This document shows positions 51,081-60,543 of a DNA stretch of 64,000 nt, piece by piece. Both the position numbers and the translations under genes were made by a program. The stretch is from FEB-12 sp964503315 (GTDB lineage: Bacteria; Zixibacteria; MSB-5A5; GN15; FEB-12), in contig CAZCZL010000013.1 of the NCBI GenBank assembly GCA_964503315.1, positions 1 to 64,000 on the forward strand, read 5' to 3'. Numbering within the stretch: position 1 is the stretch's first letter; the number at the start of each line of letters is the position of its first letter. Under the pieces are notes generated by a model that had not been told where the DNA came from, made no database searches, and saw only the letters and a list, made by a program, of their open reading frames with translations.

Positions 51081-51392
51081 ATGGGGGCGTTTGTCCGGGT
51101 CGCGTTCGTTGATGAGATTCCTGTCGGCAAATTGAAACCGTTTGAGATCGGCTACAGCCGGTTCATCGTCGCCCATACGGCGGAGGGCTTTTATGCCGTC
51201 GCCGATGAGTGTACCCACGACGGCGAGCCGATCCATACTGGCAGAGTCCGTGGCGAAGAGGTCATGTGCACCCGTCACGGCGCGCGTTTCCACCTGCATA
51301 CCGGCGAGGTAACCGCCCCGCCGGCGATCGTGCCGATAGAAACGTTTCAGGTTAAAGTTGAAGGTAACGAGATTTTTGTGTTCCTTGACTAG
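51081..51392 (+). CDS. Rieske-type [2Fe-2S] ferredoxin in the suf operon
   Basis: A 103-residue single-domain Rieske protein. CTHDGEPIHTG and CTRHGARFHLHTGEV supply the C-x-H...C-x2-H ligands. The ATG at 51081 is 1 base after the sufD stop; a longer in-frame start (51054) lies inside sufD and is rejected. Likely soluble, donating electrons, possibly to the SUF scaffold or an oxygenase. Such Rieske genes sit in several suf operons. Confidence 0.9.
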   Translation: MGAFVRVAFVDEIPVGKLKPFEIGYSRFIVAHTAEGFYAVADECTHDGEPIHTGRVRGEEVMCTRHGARFHLHTGEVTAPPAIVPIETFQVKVEGNEIFVFLD

Positions 51393-51421
51393 ATAACTCA
51401 GGGAACCGGGATATAGATAGT

Positions 51422-52699
51422 ATGAGTGCTGACATACCGAACCGTTCGATCGAGGTCTCTTCTACCCCGATCGGACTGGACATAGAACGGATCAAGGCCG
51501 ATTTCCCCATTCTCGAAGAACGGGTCAACAGCCATCGTCTGGTCTATCTCGACAACGCCGCCACCACGCAGAAACCACGTGTGGTGATCAACGCGTTGAT
51601 CGACTACTACCGAAAGATCAACGCGAATATTCACCGCGGCCTACATACGCTCGCGGAACGCTCGACTGAGGCGTTCGAAGAGACCCGCGGCCATGTCGCG
51701 AGGTTCATCGGCGACGTCCCGACCGAAGAAGTGGTCTTTACCAAGGGGACAACCGAGGCGCTCAACCTCATTGCGTATACCTGGGGTGAACAGAATATCA
51801 AGGCGGGTGATGAGATCGTCATCACCGAGATGGAGCACCACGCCAACTTCGTTCCATGGGTGATGCTGGCAAAGCGAAAGAACGCGGTCATCAAACGGAT
51901 CCCGATAACGGTCTGCGGTCATCTTGACCTCAGCGACATCGATACGATCATCACTGAGAAGACCAAGCTTGTGGCTTTTCCGCATGTCTCCAATGTGCTT
52001 GGCACCATCAATCCCGTCACGCAGATCGCGGCCAAGGCCAGATCGGTCGGCGCTACGGTTGTCGTTGATGGCGCGCAGTCGGCCCCCCATATGACTATCC
52101 GCCCGGCGGAGTACGGTGTTGATTTCTACGTCTTCTCCGCGCATAAAATGCTCGGTCCGACCGGGGTCGGGGTACTCTGGGGACGTCGCTCACTCCTGCA
52201 AAGCATGCCTCCATTCAACTTTGGCGGAGAGATGATCCGCGAAGTCTCTTTCGAGCGGGTTACATTCAACGAACTTCCGTGGAAATTCGAAGCCGGTACC
52301 CCAAATATCGCTGATGTTATTGCCTTTGATGCGGCCCTGACCTATCTTGAATCGCTCGGAATGGAAGCTGTCCGAAACCACGAAATTATGCTGACCAAAT
52401 ACGCGATCGACCGTCTCACTGCCCTCAAAGGGATCGAGATACAAGGGCCGCTGGAAAGCGCCACTCGGGGCGGTGCGATCTCCTTCACTGACCCGAATAT
52501 TCATCCGCACGATATCAGCACGTTCCTCGATTCGCGCGGAATAGCCATTCGCGCCGGGCACCATTGTGCCCAGCCGCTCATGCGGACTCTCGGCAAAGTC
52601 GCCACCGCCCGCGCGTCATTCTATATCTACAACACCGAAGCCGACATCGATGCGCTATACGATGCCCTGGTTGAAATGAGAAAGTATTTCGGCGTATGA
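51422..52699 (+). CDS. sufS: SufS, cysteine desulfurase
   Basis: A 425-residue PLP enzyme that takes sulphur from cysteine. The PLP lysine is K242 (SAHKMLGPTG), and the catalytic cysteine is C382 (RAGHHCAQPLMRTLG). VYLDNAATTQKP, EHHANFVPW and VVDGAQSAPH are also present. It works with SufU, which follows with an ATGA overlap. Confidence 0.97.
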   Translation: MSADIPNRSIEVSSTPIGLDIERIKADFPILEERVNSHRLVYLDNAATTQKPRVVINALIDYYRKINANIHRGLHTLAERSTEAFEETRGHVARFIGDVPTEEVVFTKGTTEALNLIAYTWGEQNIKAGDEIVITEMEHHANFVPWVMLAKRKNAVIKRIPITVCGHLDLSDIDTIITEKTKLVAFPHVSNVLGTINPVTQIAAKARSVGATVVVDGAQSAPHMTIRPAEYGVDFYVFSAHKMLGPTGVGVLWGRRSLLQSMPPFNFGGEMIREVSFERVTFNELPWKFEAGTPNIADVIAFDAALTYLESLGMEAVRNHEIMLTKYAIDRLTALKGIEIQGPLESATRGGAISFTDPNIHPHDISTFLDSRGIAIRAGHHCAQPLMRTLGKVATARASFYIYNTEADIDALYDALVEMRKYFGV

Positions 52700-53187
52700 C
52701 ACCATCGCTCGATGACATGTATCGGGAGATCATTCTCGATCACTATCGCTCGCCGCGCGGAAAAAAGCCGCTCCCACACGCGGATATCACGACCCGCGGC
52801 CAAAACCCGTCATGTGGTGACGAGATCTCCCTCGATGTCGAAATGGATCACGGCGTCGTTAAAGACGTGCATGTGAATTGCCACGGTTGCGCTATCTCTG
52901 TCGCCTCCGGCTCCATGCTCGCCGAGACGGTCAAAGGACGCTCGTTCGAAGAGGTCCAGCGTATCGCCGAGATCGTCCGCAAAATGCTGAAAGGTGAGGA
53001 AGTCCAGATACCCGATGACCTCGGCGATATCGACGCCCTCAAAGGAGTGCGCCAGTTTCCGGTCCGCATCAAGTGCGCGCTGTTGGCCTGGGTCACCCTT
53101 ATCGAGGGAATGAAGAATTACTCGAGTGGGAGTACGGAAACCACGAACACCACCATCACGACCGAAGATGACAGCGAGCAGCACTGA
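52696..53187 (+). CDS. sufU: SufU, zinc-dependent sulphur carrier
   Basis: A 163-residue protein with all four ligands of the SufU zinc site, C40, D42, C65 and C127 (NPSCGDE, NCHGCAIS, IKCALLAW). It accepts persulphide sulphur from SufS. The C-terminus has a Thr/Glu-rich tail (about 145-163) absent from typical SufU. Overlaps sufS by four bases and sufT-like by one. Confidence 0.95.
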   Translation: MTPSLDDMYREIILDHYRSPRGKKPLPHADITTRGQNPSCGDEISLDVEMDHGVVKDVHVNCHGCAISVASGSMLAETVKGRSFEEVQRIAEIVRKMLKGEEVQIPDDLGDIDALKGVRQFPVRIKCALLAWVTLIEGMKNYSSGSTETTNTTITTEDDSEQH

Positions 53188-53498
53188 TGGCCGTACCGAC
53201 TAAAGAACAGATAATCGAAGTCCTCAAGCCGATCCATGACCCCGAGATCCGTATCGGGATCGTCGATCTTGGCCTGATCTACGATGTCGACCCGCAGGAA
53301 GACGGCGTCGTGCGCGTCAAGATGACCCTGACCACTCCCGCCTGTCCGTACGGCGAGATGCTGCTGGCAATGGTGCATCGTGAGGTAGAACAGATGGACG
53401 GCGTCACTAAAGTGGAAGTTGTGCTGGTCTGGGATCCGCCGTGGGACCCCAAAGAAATGTGTTCAGATTACGCGAAAGATATGCTTGGCATTTGGTAA
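53187..53498 (+). CDS. sufT: SufT-like / MIP18 (DUF59) Fe-S protein
   Basis: A 103-residue DUF59 protein: IIEVLKPIHDPEIRIGIVDLGLIYDV and TLTTPACPYGEMLLAMVHREVEQMDGV, with DPPWDPKEMCSDYAKDMLG. The family contributes to Fe-S maturation or delivery to target proteins. Its ATG overlaps the sufU stop by one base. It is the last suf gene. Confidence 0.92.
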   Translation: MAVPTKEQIIEVLKPIHDPEIRIGIVDLGLIYDVDPQEDGVVRVKMTLTTPACPYGEMLLAMVHREVEQMDGVTKVEVVLVWDPPWDPKEMCSDYAKDMLGIW

Positions 53499-53514
53499 TG
53501 GCGCGGCCGTTACC
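53494..53514 (+). terminator. 3' hairpin of the SUF operon
   Basis: GGTAATGGC / GCCGTTACC pair around a GCG loop (nine bp with one G-T pair) and overlap the sufT-like stop codon. There is no T-run after it, so it could be a stabilising 3' stem rather than a terminator. Confidence 0.45.
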
Positions 53515-53659
53515 ACGATGAGCGAATACATAATGTGATGGCGGGGGATTCCGTCGACCACTACATTGGTCGCTTGTGAATTTCAGCACTTTCATCGCAA
53601 CTTTGGATTTCGACATTCGTTATAGTTCGTAATATCATTTTCAACCCGGGAAAGTACGC

Positions 53660-54850
53660 ATGGAAGAGAATAAACCACGGCCCGACCTGTCTGCGCTCCG
53701 GATCTCAAAAGAGAAACGGTACGATGATCGTCCGCGCAGCAAGGCCTGGACCTGGATCGGTCTGTTGATATTGCTTGTCGCTGTTGTTGGCGGCTATTTC
53801 ATGTTCAAGGAATCGGTCACTCCGGCAACCAAAGTGAAGGTCGCTACCGCGACGATGACCTCCGGCTCCGATGCCGCCGCCAGCCTGGTCGCCACGGGGT
53901 ATGTCGTGGCACAGCGAAAAGCGGAAGTCGCCTCCAAGGGGACCGGACGTCTGGTCAAACTTGACTTCGAGGAAGGGGACATTGTCTCCTCCGGCGAGGT
54001 CATCGCGGTACTCGACAATCAGGATATACGCGCCAATCTTCAGGTAGCCAAAGCACAGCTGGAACAGGCGAAAGTTGATTCTCTCAACTCCGGTCGCGCG
54101 TATCGTCGATACAAAGGCCTCGCCGAATCCGGCGCGGTCACGACCGCGGAACTCGAATTGGCCGAATCGAAATACAAAGCGGCGCTGGCCGCTGTTGCCG
54201 GTGCGGACGCGGCGGTGACAACCGCGGAAGTCAATCTGGAGAATACTTACATTCGCGCCCCCTTTGCCGGAACCATTCTGACCAAAAACGCCGAGGTCGG
54301 CGAGATCGTGGCGCCATTCGCGTCATCCGCATCGTCCAAAGGTTCAGTCGTAACATTAGCGGATATGAATTCGCTCGAAGTTGAGGCAGATGTGTCCGAA
54401 TCAAACATCAACCGCGTTCAGGTGGGACAACCGGCCGAGATCATTCTCGACGCCTACCCTACCGTGCGATACCCGGCACAAGTGAAAAAGATCGTCCCGA
54501 CCGCCGACCGCTCTCGCGCGACGGTGCTGACCAAAGTCACATTCACGCAGATCGATGACAAAGTGCTTCCGGAAATGTCCGCGCGCGTTAATTTCTTTCT
54601 GGATTCTACGGCGGTGAATACGTCCAATGCCAGGATGCTGTCTATTCCCAGAGATGCCATAACCAATCGCGATGGCCAGCAGATCGTTTTTCGGATAGAT
54701 GGCGAGATCGTCACACTGGTTCCTGTGCAGACCGGTCGTGAACTTGGCCGGATGGTAGAGATAACTTCCGGGCTCTCCAGTGGCGATCGTGTGGTCCTTA
54801 CCCCTCCCGGTAAGTTGACCACCGGACAGAAGATCGAAATATCAATGTAG
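53660..54850 (+). CDS. MacA-like periplasmic adaptor (HlyD/RND membrane fusion) protein
   Basis: A 396-residue membrane-fusion protein: one N-terminal helix (about 30-48), then a biotinyl-lipoyl-like domain (GYVVAQRKAEVASKGTGRLVKLDFEEGDIVSSGEVIAVLDN), a coiled coil (about 125-190: AKAQLEQAKVDSLNSGRAYRRYKGL, AELELAESKYKAALA), lipoyl return (NLENTYIRAPFAGTILTKNAEVGEIVAP) and beta-barrel domain. It links the ABC transporter to an outer-membrane channel. GGGAAAG lies upstream. First of the four-gene exporter operon. Confidence 0.92.
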   Translation: MEENKPRPDLSALRISKEKRYDDRPRSKAWTWIGLLILLVAVVGGYFMFKESVTPATKVKVATATMTSGSDAAASLVATGYVVAQRKAEVASKGTGRLVKLDFEEGDIVSSGEVIAVLDNQDIRANLQVAKAQLEQAKVDSLNSGRAYRRYKGLAESGAVTTAELELAESKYKAALAAVAGADAAVTTAEVNLENTYIRAPFAGTILTKNAEVGEIVAPFASSASSKGSVVTLADMNSLEVEADVSESNINRVQVGQPAEIILDAYPTVRYPAQVKKIVPTADRSRATVLTKVTFTQIDDKVLPEMSARVNFFLDSTAVNTSNARMLSIPRDAITNRDGQQIVFRIDGEIVTLVPVQTGRELGRMVEITSGLSSGDRVVLTPPGKLTTGQKIEISM

Positions 54851-54865
54851 GAGAGGATACAGGTT

Positions 54866-55558
54866 ATGTCTCAGACAATGGTGAAAGTCGACAACGTTTA
54901 CAAATCGTACTGGCGCGATACTATCGAGATCCCGGTGCTGCGCTCCATCTCCTTCACCATACCGGAAGGGGAATTTGTGGCGCTGATGGGCCCGTCCGGC
55001 TCTGGCAAAACTACCCTACTCAATCTGCTGGCGGGGATCGATCGCCCCAGCAAAGGTGACGTTACAGTCGCGGATTCACAGATCTCCGGCCTCAGCGATG
55101 CTGAACTGGCTCGTTGGCGCCAGCGGAATATTGGCTTCATCTTCCAGTTTTACAATCTTATCCCGGTGCTCACCGCGTTTGAGAACGTCGAGCTCCCCCT
55201 CATTCTCACCAAACTTAACAAAGCCGAGCGACGGAAGCAGGTCGAAACTGCCCTCTCTATCGTTGGCCTCGGCGACCGGATGCGCCACTACCCGAATCAA
55301 CTTTCCGGCGGTCAGGAACAGCGCGTCGCTATCGCTCGCGCGTTGGTGACCGACCCGAATGTCATCCTGGCTGACGAGCCGACCGGCGACCTCGACAAGA
55401 AGTCCGCCGAGGATATCATGGAGCTGCTCTCTCAGCTCAATCAGCAGTACAAGAAGACTATTGTCATGGTCACACACGATCCCCGGGCGGCCGAGAAAGC
55501 GCACATCACCCGCCATCTCGACAAAGGTGAGCTGGTTAACGGGAACGGGGCAAAGTGA
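54866..55558 (+). CDS. MacB-type ABC exporter ATPase
   Basis: A 230-residue ATPase with Walker A GPSGSGKTTLLNLL, signature NQLSGGQEQRVAIARALV, and Walker B VILADEPTGDLDKKS. It belongs to the LolD/MacB-like group (MacB N-domain), which drives mechanotransmission rather than true transport of a solute across the inner membrane. It sits 15 bases after the adaptor gene with GGAGAGG in front of the ATG. Confidence 0.93.
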   Translation: MSQTMVKVDNVYKSYWRDTIEIPVLRSISFTIPEGEFVALMGPSGSGKTTLLNLLAGIDRPSKGDVTVADSQISGLSDAELARWRQRNIGFIFQFYNLIPVLTAFENVELPLILTKLNKAERRKQVETALSIVGLGDRMRHYPNQLSGGQEQRVAIARALVTDPNVILADEPTGDLDKKSAEDIMELLSQLNQQYKKTIVMVTHDPRAAEKAHITRHLDKGELVNGNGAK

Positions 55559-56712
55559 ACATACTCAAACTGACCTTCCGCAATGCCGGTCGTCACAAGC
55601 TCCGCACGGCGCTGACGATCATCGGCATGGCGATCGCCGTGATGGCCTTTGCGGTCATTCGGACGGCGATCGAAGCCTGGTATAGCCAGGCATCCGCATC
55701 ATCCCCCGACCGCTTGGTGACAAATAACAATGTCTCAATCATTTTCACGCTCCCGATATCCTATCAGCAGAAGATAGCCGATGTTCCGGGAGTCGAGACC
55801 GTCGCCCATGCGCAGTGGTTTGGCGGCATCTATGTCGACCCGAAGAACTTCTTCCCGAAGTTCGGCGTCGAGGCTGAGCCATATCTCAAAATGTACCCCG
55901 AGTTCATCATCCCGCCGGACCAGAAGGAGCAATTCCTCAAAGAACGCAACGCCTGCTTGGTCGGACGGCGACTCGCCGACCGTTTCGGTTTCAAGGTCGG
56001 AGACCAGATACGAATTGTCGGCGACATCTACCCCGGTGACTGGGATTTTGTCGTCCGCGGCATCTATACCGGCGCCAGAGAGAACACTGACGAAGCATCG
56101 ATGATTTTCCACTACCAATACATCGACGAGCGCATGCGCGTCGAATCCCCCGGACGCGCCGGTCAGGTCGGATGGTTCATGATCCAGATCGATGACCCCG
56201 GCCAGGCAGCTCAGATATCTCAACAGATCGACGAGATGTTCAAGAACTCCGCCGCCGAAACCAAAACGCAAACAGAAGAGGCCTTTGCCCTCAGCTTCAT
56301 CGCCATGTCCGGCTCTATCATCGCTGGGATGCAGATCATATCGGTGATGGTTATCGGGATCATTCTACTGGTATTGGCCAATACCATGGCCATGACCGCT
56401 CGCGAGCGGATTAGTGAGTATGCCGTCCTCAAGACCTTGGGATTTGGTAACAGCAAGATAGTCGGATTGATCTTCGGCGAATCGCTCTTTATCGCCTGCC
56501 TCGGAGGTGCCTTGGGCGTCGCGCTTACCTTTCCCATTGTCACACTCATGAAAATCGGGCTATCAGCATACTTTTCGGCTTTCCCGATGCCCGCGCTGAC
56601 CTTCATTCTCGCCGGAGGTTCGGCTATCGTGGTCGGCATTCTGGCCGCGATCTTCCCGGCCATGAAAGCGTTGCACACGTCAATCGTTGACGGCCTTAGA
56701 GTGGTGGACTAG
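55555..56712 (+). CDS. MacB/FtsX-type ABC permease, first
   Basis: A 385-residue permease: GTG start overlapping the ATPase stop (GTGA). It has an N-terminal helix (ALTIIGMAIAVMAFAVIRTAI), a periplasmic domain (MacB_PCD) of about 220 residues, then three C-terminal helices (IIAGMQIISVMVIGIILLVLAN, GESLFIACLGGALGVALTF, FILAGGSAIVVGILAAIFPA). FtsX-like fold. It pairs with the next permease to form a heterodimer. Confidence 0.92.
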   Translation: MNILKLTFRNAGRHKLRTALTIIGMAIAVMAFAVIRTAIEAWYSQASASSPDRLVTNNNVSIIFTLPISYQQKIADVPGVETVAHAQWFGGIYVDPKNFFPKFGVEAEPYLKMYPEFIIPPDQKEQFLKERNACLVGRRLADRFGFKVGDQIRIVGDIYPGDWDFVVRGIYTGARENTDEASMIFHYQYIDERMRVESPGRAGQVGWFMIQIDDPGQAAQISQQIDEMFKNSAAETKTQTEEAFALSFIAMSGSIIAGMQIISVMVIGIILLVLANTMAMTARERISEYAVLKTLGFGNSKIVGLIFGESLFIACLGGALGVALTFPIVTLMKIGLSAYFSAFPMPALTFILAGGSAIVVGILAAIFPAMKALHTSIVDGLRVVD

Positions 56713-56723
56713 GAGACAACACA

Positions 56724-57890
56724 ATGCCAAAACTACTCAACTACTCTTACAAAAACAGCTTCGCCCGCAAGTTGACCTCGATCCTGACCCTGAGCGGTAT
56801 TGCCCTGGTGGTGTTTGTCTTCTGCGCGGTACTGATGCTTTCCAATGGCCTTGAGCAGACGTTGGTCTCAACCGGCTCTGACTCCAATGCCATTGTCGTG
56901 CGTAAGGCGGCCAATACCGAATTGGTGTCGCTCGTCGGACGGGATGCCGCGGATGTCGTCAAGACCGATCAGGGGATCGCCCGCGGCGCGGATGGCCAGC
57001 CGATGTTCGCCAACGAGATCCTCGTCCTTATCAGTCAGCCGAAACGTTCCAATGGCGAAATATCAAACGTCCCGGTGCGCGGGATCAGTGACGGCTCCCT
57101 GAAAGTCCGCCCGAATATCAAGATCACTCAGGGTCGGATGTTCAATCCTGGCACGTCAGAGATCATCGCCGGAGTCAAAGTGGCGCAGAACTTCGTTGGC
57201 TGCGGCCTGGGGGAAACTGTCCGTTTTGGTCAGCGCGATTGGACTGTCGTTGGATTATTCGAAGGTGCCGGATCTGGATTCGAGTCCGAACTCTGGGGAG
57301 ATGTCGACCAGATGATGGCCGCTTTCGAGCGTCCCATCTATTCCTCTCTCACCTTTGCGATCGATCCGGCGTACACTTTTGAAGAGATAGAAACACGCCT
57401 GGAGAATGACTCTCGACTCCAGGTCGATGTCCAGCGGGAGAAAGAATACTATCGCCTGCAGTCCGCGACCTTCAGCACCTTCATCAATATTCTCGGCGTG
57501 GCGATCTCCGTCATCTTTTCATTCGGCGCGATCGTCGGTGCCATGATCACCATGTACGCGTCGGTCGCTAATCGCACCGTGGAGATCGGCACGCTCCGCG
57601 CCCTTGGTTTCTCTCGCGGCTCGATCCTCGGCGCCTTCCTCATCGAATCTCTGTTTATCGCGATCGTTGGAGGACTTGTCGGGATCGCGTTGGCGACATC
57701 GCTTCAACTGGTCGAGATCTCGACGACAAACTTCGACACCTTCGCGGAACTGGCGTTTTCGTTCAAGATGTCCCCCAGTATCGCGATCAACTCGCTGATC
57801 TTCTCTGTTATCATGGGGATACTTGGCGGCTTCCTCCCCGCAGTCCGCGCCTCCCGCCTGCGCATTGTGCAGGCTCTCAAGACCCGTTAA
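56724..57890 (+). CDS. MacB/FtsX-type ABC permease, second
   Basis: A 388-residue permease with the same arrangement: helix 1 (LTLSGIALVVFVFCAVLML), a large periplasmic domain, then three C-terminal helices (GVAISVIFSFGAIVGAMIT, LIESLFIAIVGGLVGIALATSL, NSLIFSVIMGILGGFLPA). It ends two bases before the convergent ABC-2 permease stop. It completes an adaptor-ATPase-permease-permease set; the outer-membrane channel is not here. Substrate unknown. Confidence 0.92.
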   Translation: MPKLLNYSYKNSFARKLTSILTLSGIALVVFVFCAVLMLSNGLEQTLVSTGSDSNAIVVRKAANTELVSLVGRDAADVVKTDQGIARGADGQPMFANEILVLISQPKRSNGEISNVPVRGISDGSLKVRPNIKITQGRMFNPGTSEIIAGVKVAQNFVGCGLGETVRFGQRDWTVVGLFEGAGSGFESELWGDVDQMMAAFERPIYSSLTFAIDPAYTFEEIETRLENDSRLQVDVQREKEYYRLQSATFSTFINILGVAISVIFSFGAIVGAMITMYASVANRTVEIGTLRALGFSRGSILGAFLIESLFIAIVGGLVGIALATSLQLVEISTTNFDTFAELAFSFKMSPSIAINSLIFSVIMGILGGFLPAVRASRLRIVQALKTR

Positions 57891-57892
57891 AA

Positions 57893-59491
57893 CTATATAC
57901 TCATCTGATGTCGGCGGCCGATCCAGGCCGCTGACATCAAAACGATCGTGATGATCGCAAAGACGATCGTGATCGCCGGCGTCACACTCGACGTTGCCCC
58001 CATGAAATCAAGAAATGGTACCTGGTTCATCGGACCGATATACCAGAGCGCCACATACAGCGCCTCAAACAGGAGCGCCCGTCCCGTCCAGACTCCCGCC
58101 GCCAATGCCAGTGTCGGGATAAAAGCGAGTCCCACCGCCCATGCGAACAGGCTATTCATCTCTCCCGCTATCAGAAACCGTACTGCCATGCCGCTTCCAG
58201 CCGCCGCTGTCACCAGCAGCCCTGCGATCCACATGGCGGGAAACTGAACTTTCAGGAAATGCGGGTTGCTGAACATAACCTGCTCGACCGAACTCTTCTT
58301 CTCTCGGGTTCCCATTGCGGACCAAACCGCCATCGGCCAGATCCAGGCGATCGGGAAAAGGAACTTCCGCGCCGCTTCCATCGGCGTCAGCAACGTTGCG
58401 ATGATCAGCGCCAACATCCCAAAATACCACCAGCGATTCGCTCCGCGAATCGCCAGCCAGAGTTCGGACCGAACCATCGCCACCAGACCGACCTTTGGCC
58501 GTACAGTCAATGGCGTCAGTGTGCGCTGTTCAGTTATCTGCGAAACCACAACCAGCTCTTCTGTTGCCTCGGCCGACTTCTTTTTGGCGGGTTTCGGCAG
58601 CACCGACAATGATTCAAATCGTCTGAATATCGGCACCGCCACCAACACGATCCCTATTGCGAAGGCGACCCAGATCAAACGCTCGGCGGCCATTCCAATA
58701 CTCCACTGCATTCCGTTCCAAAGAAAAGTCGTCGGACGCTCGGCATCCGCGATCAACTGGATCCCCATCGAGACATTTTCGAAACTCTTGCCGGTGGTAG
58801 CCGCGACATCGGCACACAACTGCTCAAATATCCGGGTTATCCCGGGGAGGTCATTGACCCCGATCAGACCGTGTCCCTCGGTCTCGTTCGGCATGATCGA
58901 CATGACCAGCGTGAGATTCCAGACAAAAAAATAGATGACATTCCCCAGCGCTCCACGCAGGAGTGGCGTCACTTCAAACAGTACTGCCGCCGCCGATATC
59001 ACCAGCAGATAGGGCATCGCCATTATCACTGATGGCGCGATGATCTGACCAAGATGAATGGACGTATCCTCTCCCCGTATCAACTGCGTTACCACGGCGC
59101 TGACCAGCAGAGTCGCCACTATCGCCGACAGCAAAGCAAAATTGCTAAGGGTCTTCCCCAGCAGATACTCAAACCCCGTGAGTCTGGTACTGGCGAGGAG
59201 TTGCGCGACGCGAGTCTCCCTGTCCCGCGCGACGGAGTTTTTCACGAGATAAAACCCGACAATGGAGAGGAATGTCGAGCACATCAGCGAAAAGGTCACC
59301 CCGATCCAGGCCGAATTGTAGATGCCGCGCATATTCCCCAGCCCGACTGTCACATATCCGGCATCCGCCTCCGGAACGAAGAAGTACCCCACATACAGGC
59401 TGAGCACCAGGACCACAAAAAAACTGGGGCGCCGGATCCGCTCTAAAAGATCGGCTTTCGCGATATGATAGAGTACGCGCAATCTGTTCAT
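57893..59491 (-). CDS. ABC-2 type permease, large
   Basis: A 532-residue membrane protein with about 11-12 hydrophobic segments in two clusters (about 20-260 and 340-520), separated by a soluble stretch of about 50 residues (KPAKKKSAEATEELVV). The VSDxLASTRLTGFEYLLGKTLSNFALLSAIVATLLVSAV region is typical of ABC-2 permeases. Its ATG overlaps the ATPase stop as ATGA. The partner ATPase is upstream on the same strand. The substrate is unknown. Confidence 0.85.
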   Translation of the reverse strand: MNRLRVLYHIAKADLLERIRRPSFFVVLVLSLYVGYFFVPEADAGYVTVGLGNMRGIYNSAWIGVTFSLMCSTFLSIVGFYLVKNSVARDRETRVAQLLASTRLTGFEYLLGKTLSNFALLSAIVATLLVSAVVTQLIRGEDTSIHLGQIIAPSVIMAMPYLLVISAAAVLFEVTPLLRGALGNVIYFFVWNLTLVMSIMPNETEGHGLIGVNDLPGITRIFEQLCADVAATTGKSFENVSMGIQLIADAERPTTFLWNGMQWSIGMAAERLIWVAFAIGIVLVAVPIFRRFESLSVLPKPAKKKSAEATEELVVVSQITEQRTLTPLTVRPKVGLVAMVRSELWLAIRGANRWWYFGMLALIIATLLTPMEAARKFLFPIAWIWPMAVWSAMGTREKKSSVEQVMFSNPHFLKVQFPAMWIAGLLVTAAAGSGMAVRFLIAGEMNSLFAWAVGLAFIPTLALAAGVWTGRALLFEALYVALWYIGPMNQVPFLDFMGATSSVTPAITIVFAIITIVLMSAAWIGRRHQMSI

Positions 59492-60372
59492 GCGGCGGCC
59501 CGCTCTCGATCAAACGCGATATACCAGAGATATATATCCTCAAGCGAAGGGGTCACTGTTTGGGCCGCGTTCCCCGGCGCGATATCCGATACCAGCCGCA
59601 CCCGCAGCCCTTCAGTCCGTCGCACGACTGCCGTGACGAGATATTTCTGCCTCAGCGATGGCAGTTCATCCGCGGTAATGCTCATCTCCCAGACCTTGCC
59701 ATCCGCGCGCGACAGCAACTCTTCAGGTGGGGCCGAGACCAGATGTTTCCCTTTCTGGATCAGCGTGATTCCGGTCGCGATGGATTCAACATCCGAAACA
59801 ATGTGCGTGGATAGTATGACTATGCGCTCCCCTGCGAAATCGCTGAGCAGATTGCGGAAACGAACACGTTCCTCCGGATCCAGTCCTGCGGTCGGTTCAT
59901 CGACTATCAGTAGCTTTGGATCATTCAAAAGTGCCGCGGCAATCCCCACTCGCTGGCGCATCCCTCCCGAAAATCCACCTACCTGTCGTTTCCGCGCTTC
60001 CTGCAGATTAACCAGCAGCAAGAGTTCTTCTATTCTGCGTTTCGCCACAGCGCCATGTATCCCTTTGGCTGCGGCCAGATACTCCAAAAACTCCTGCGCC
60101 GTCAGGTGCGGATAGACGCCAAAGTCCTGCGGCAGGTAACCAAGCTGCTCGCGCAGAATGTCCGGCTCTTTTCCAATATCGTGTCCGTTCCAGATGACCG
60201 AACCCTCCGTCGGTTTGGTCACCGTCGCAAGAATACGCATGAGCGTTGACTTGCCTGCTCCGTTCGGGCCAAGCAAACCGAGGATTCCGGGTCGCAGAGT
60301 CAGGGAAAAATCCTTCAATCCCCAGACTCCCCCCTTGTACTGCTTGGAGAGATTCTTGATCTCAAGTTGCAT
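59488..60372 (-). CDS. ABC transporter ATPase
   Basis: A 294-residue ATPase: Walker A GPNGAGKSTLMRIL, signature GFSGGMRQRVGIAAALL, Walker B LLIVDEPTAGLDPEERV, H-loop LSTHIVSDVE. The CcmA/NatA-type group that pairs with ABC-2 permeases. The start was taken at ATG 60372 (MQLEIKNLSKQYKGG); the longer frame to 60516 contains no conserved residues. It overlaps the permease by four bases. Confidence 0.92.
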   Translation of the reverse strand: MQLEIKNLSKQYKGGVWGLKDFSLTLRPGILGLLGPNGAGKSTLMRILATVTKPTEGSVIWNGHDIGKEPDILREQLGYLPQDFGVYPHLTAQEFLEYLAAAKGIHGAVAKRRIEELLLLVNLQEARKRQVGGFSGGMRQRVGIAAALLNDPKLLIVDEPTAGLDPEERVRFRNLLSDFAGERIVILSTHIVSDVESIATGITLIQKGKHLVSAPPEELLSRADGKVWEMSITADELPSLRQKYLVTAVVRRTEGLRVRLVSDIAPGNAAQTVTPSLEDIYLWYIAFDRERAAA

Positions 60373-60479
60373 GAATGAGGGTCCCACCGTTCGGTTGTTT
60401 TCTCTTCTGTACGGAGATTTCGCGATTCGGATACAAAGAAAATGCGCGGAACCGTTCACCCTCTGCGCAATTGACACGC

Positions 60480-60507
60480 GAAGGGCTGCCCATTCGGGCA
60501 GCCCTTC
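60480..60507. terminator. GC-rich hairpin between minus-strand genes
   Basis: GAAGGGCTGCCC / GGGCAGCCCTTC form a 12-bp perfect stem with ATTC loop, 36 bases downstream of the S41 peptidase stop on the minus strand. No U-run follows on either strand. Position suggests termination of the peptidase transcript before the ABC pair. Confidence 0.5.
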
Positions 60508-60543
60508 AGCGCGCATGGAAGAGTATGTATGAAGACCGAAAGA

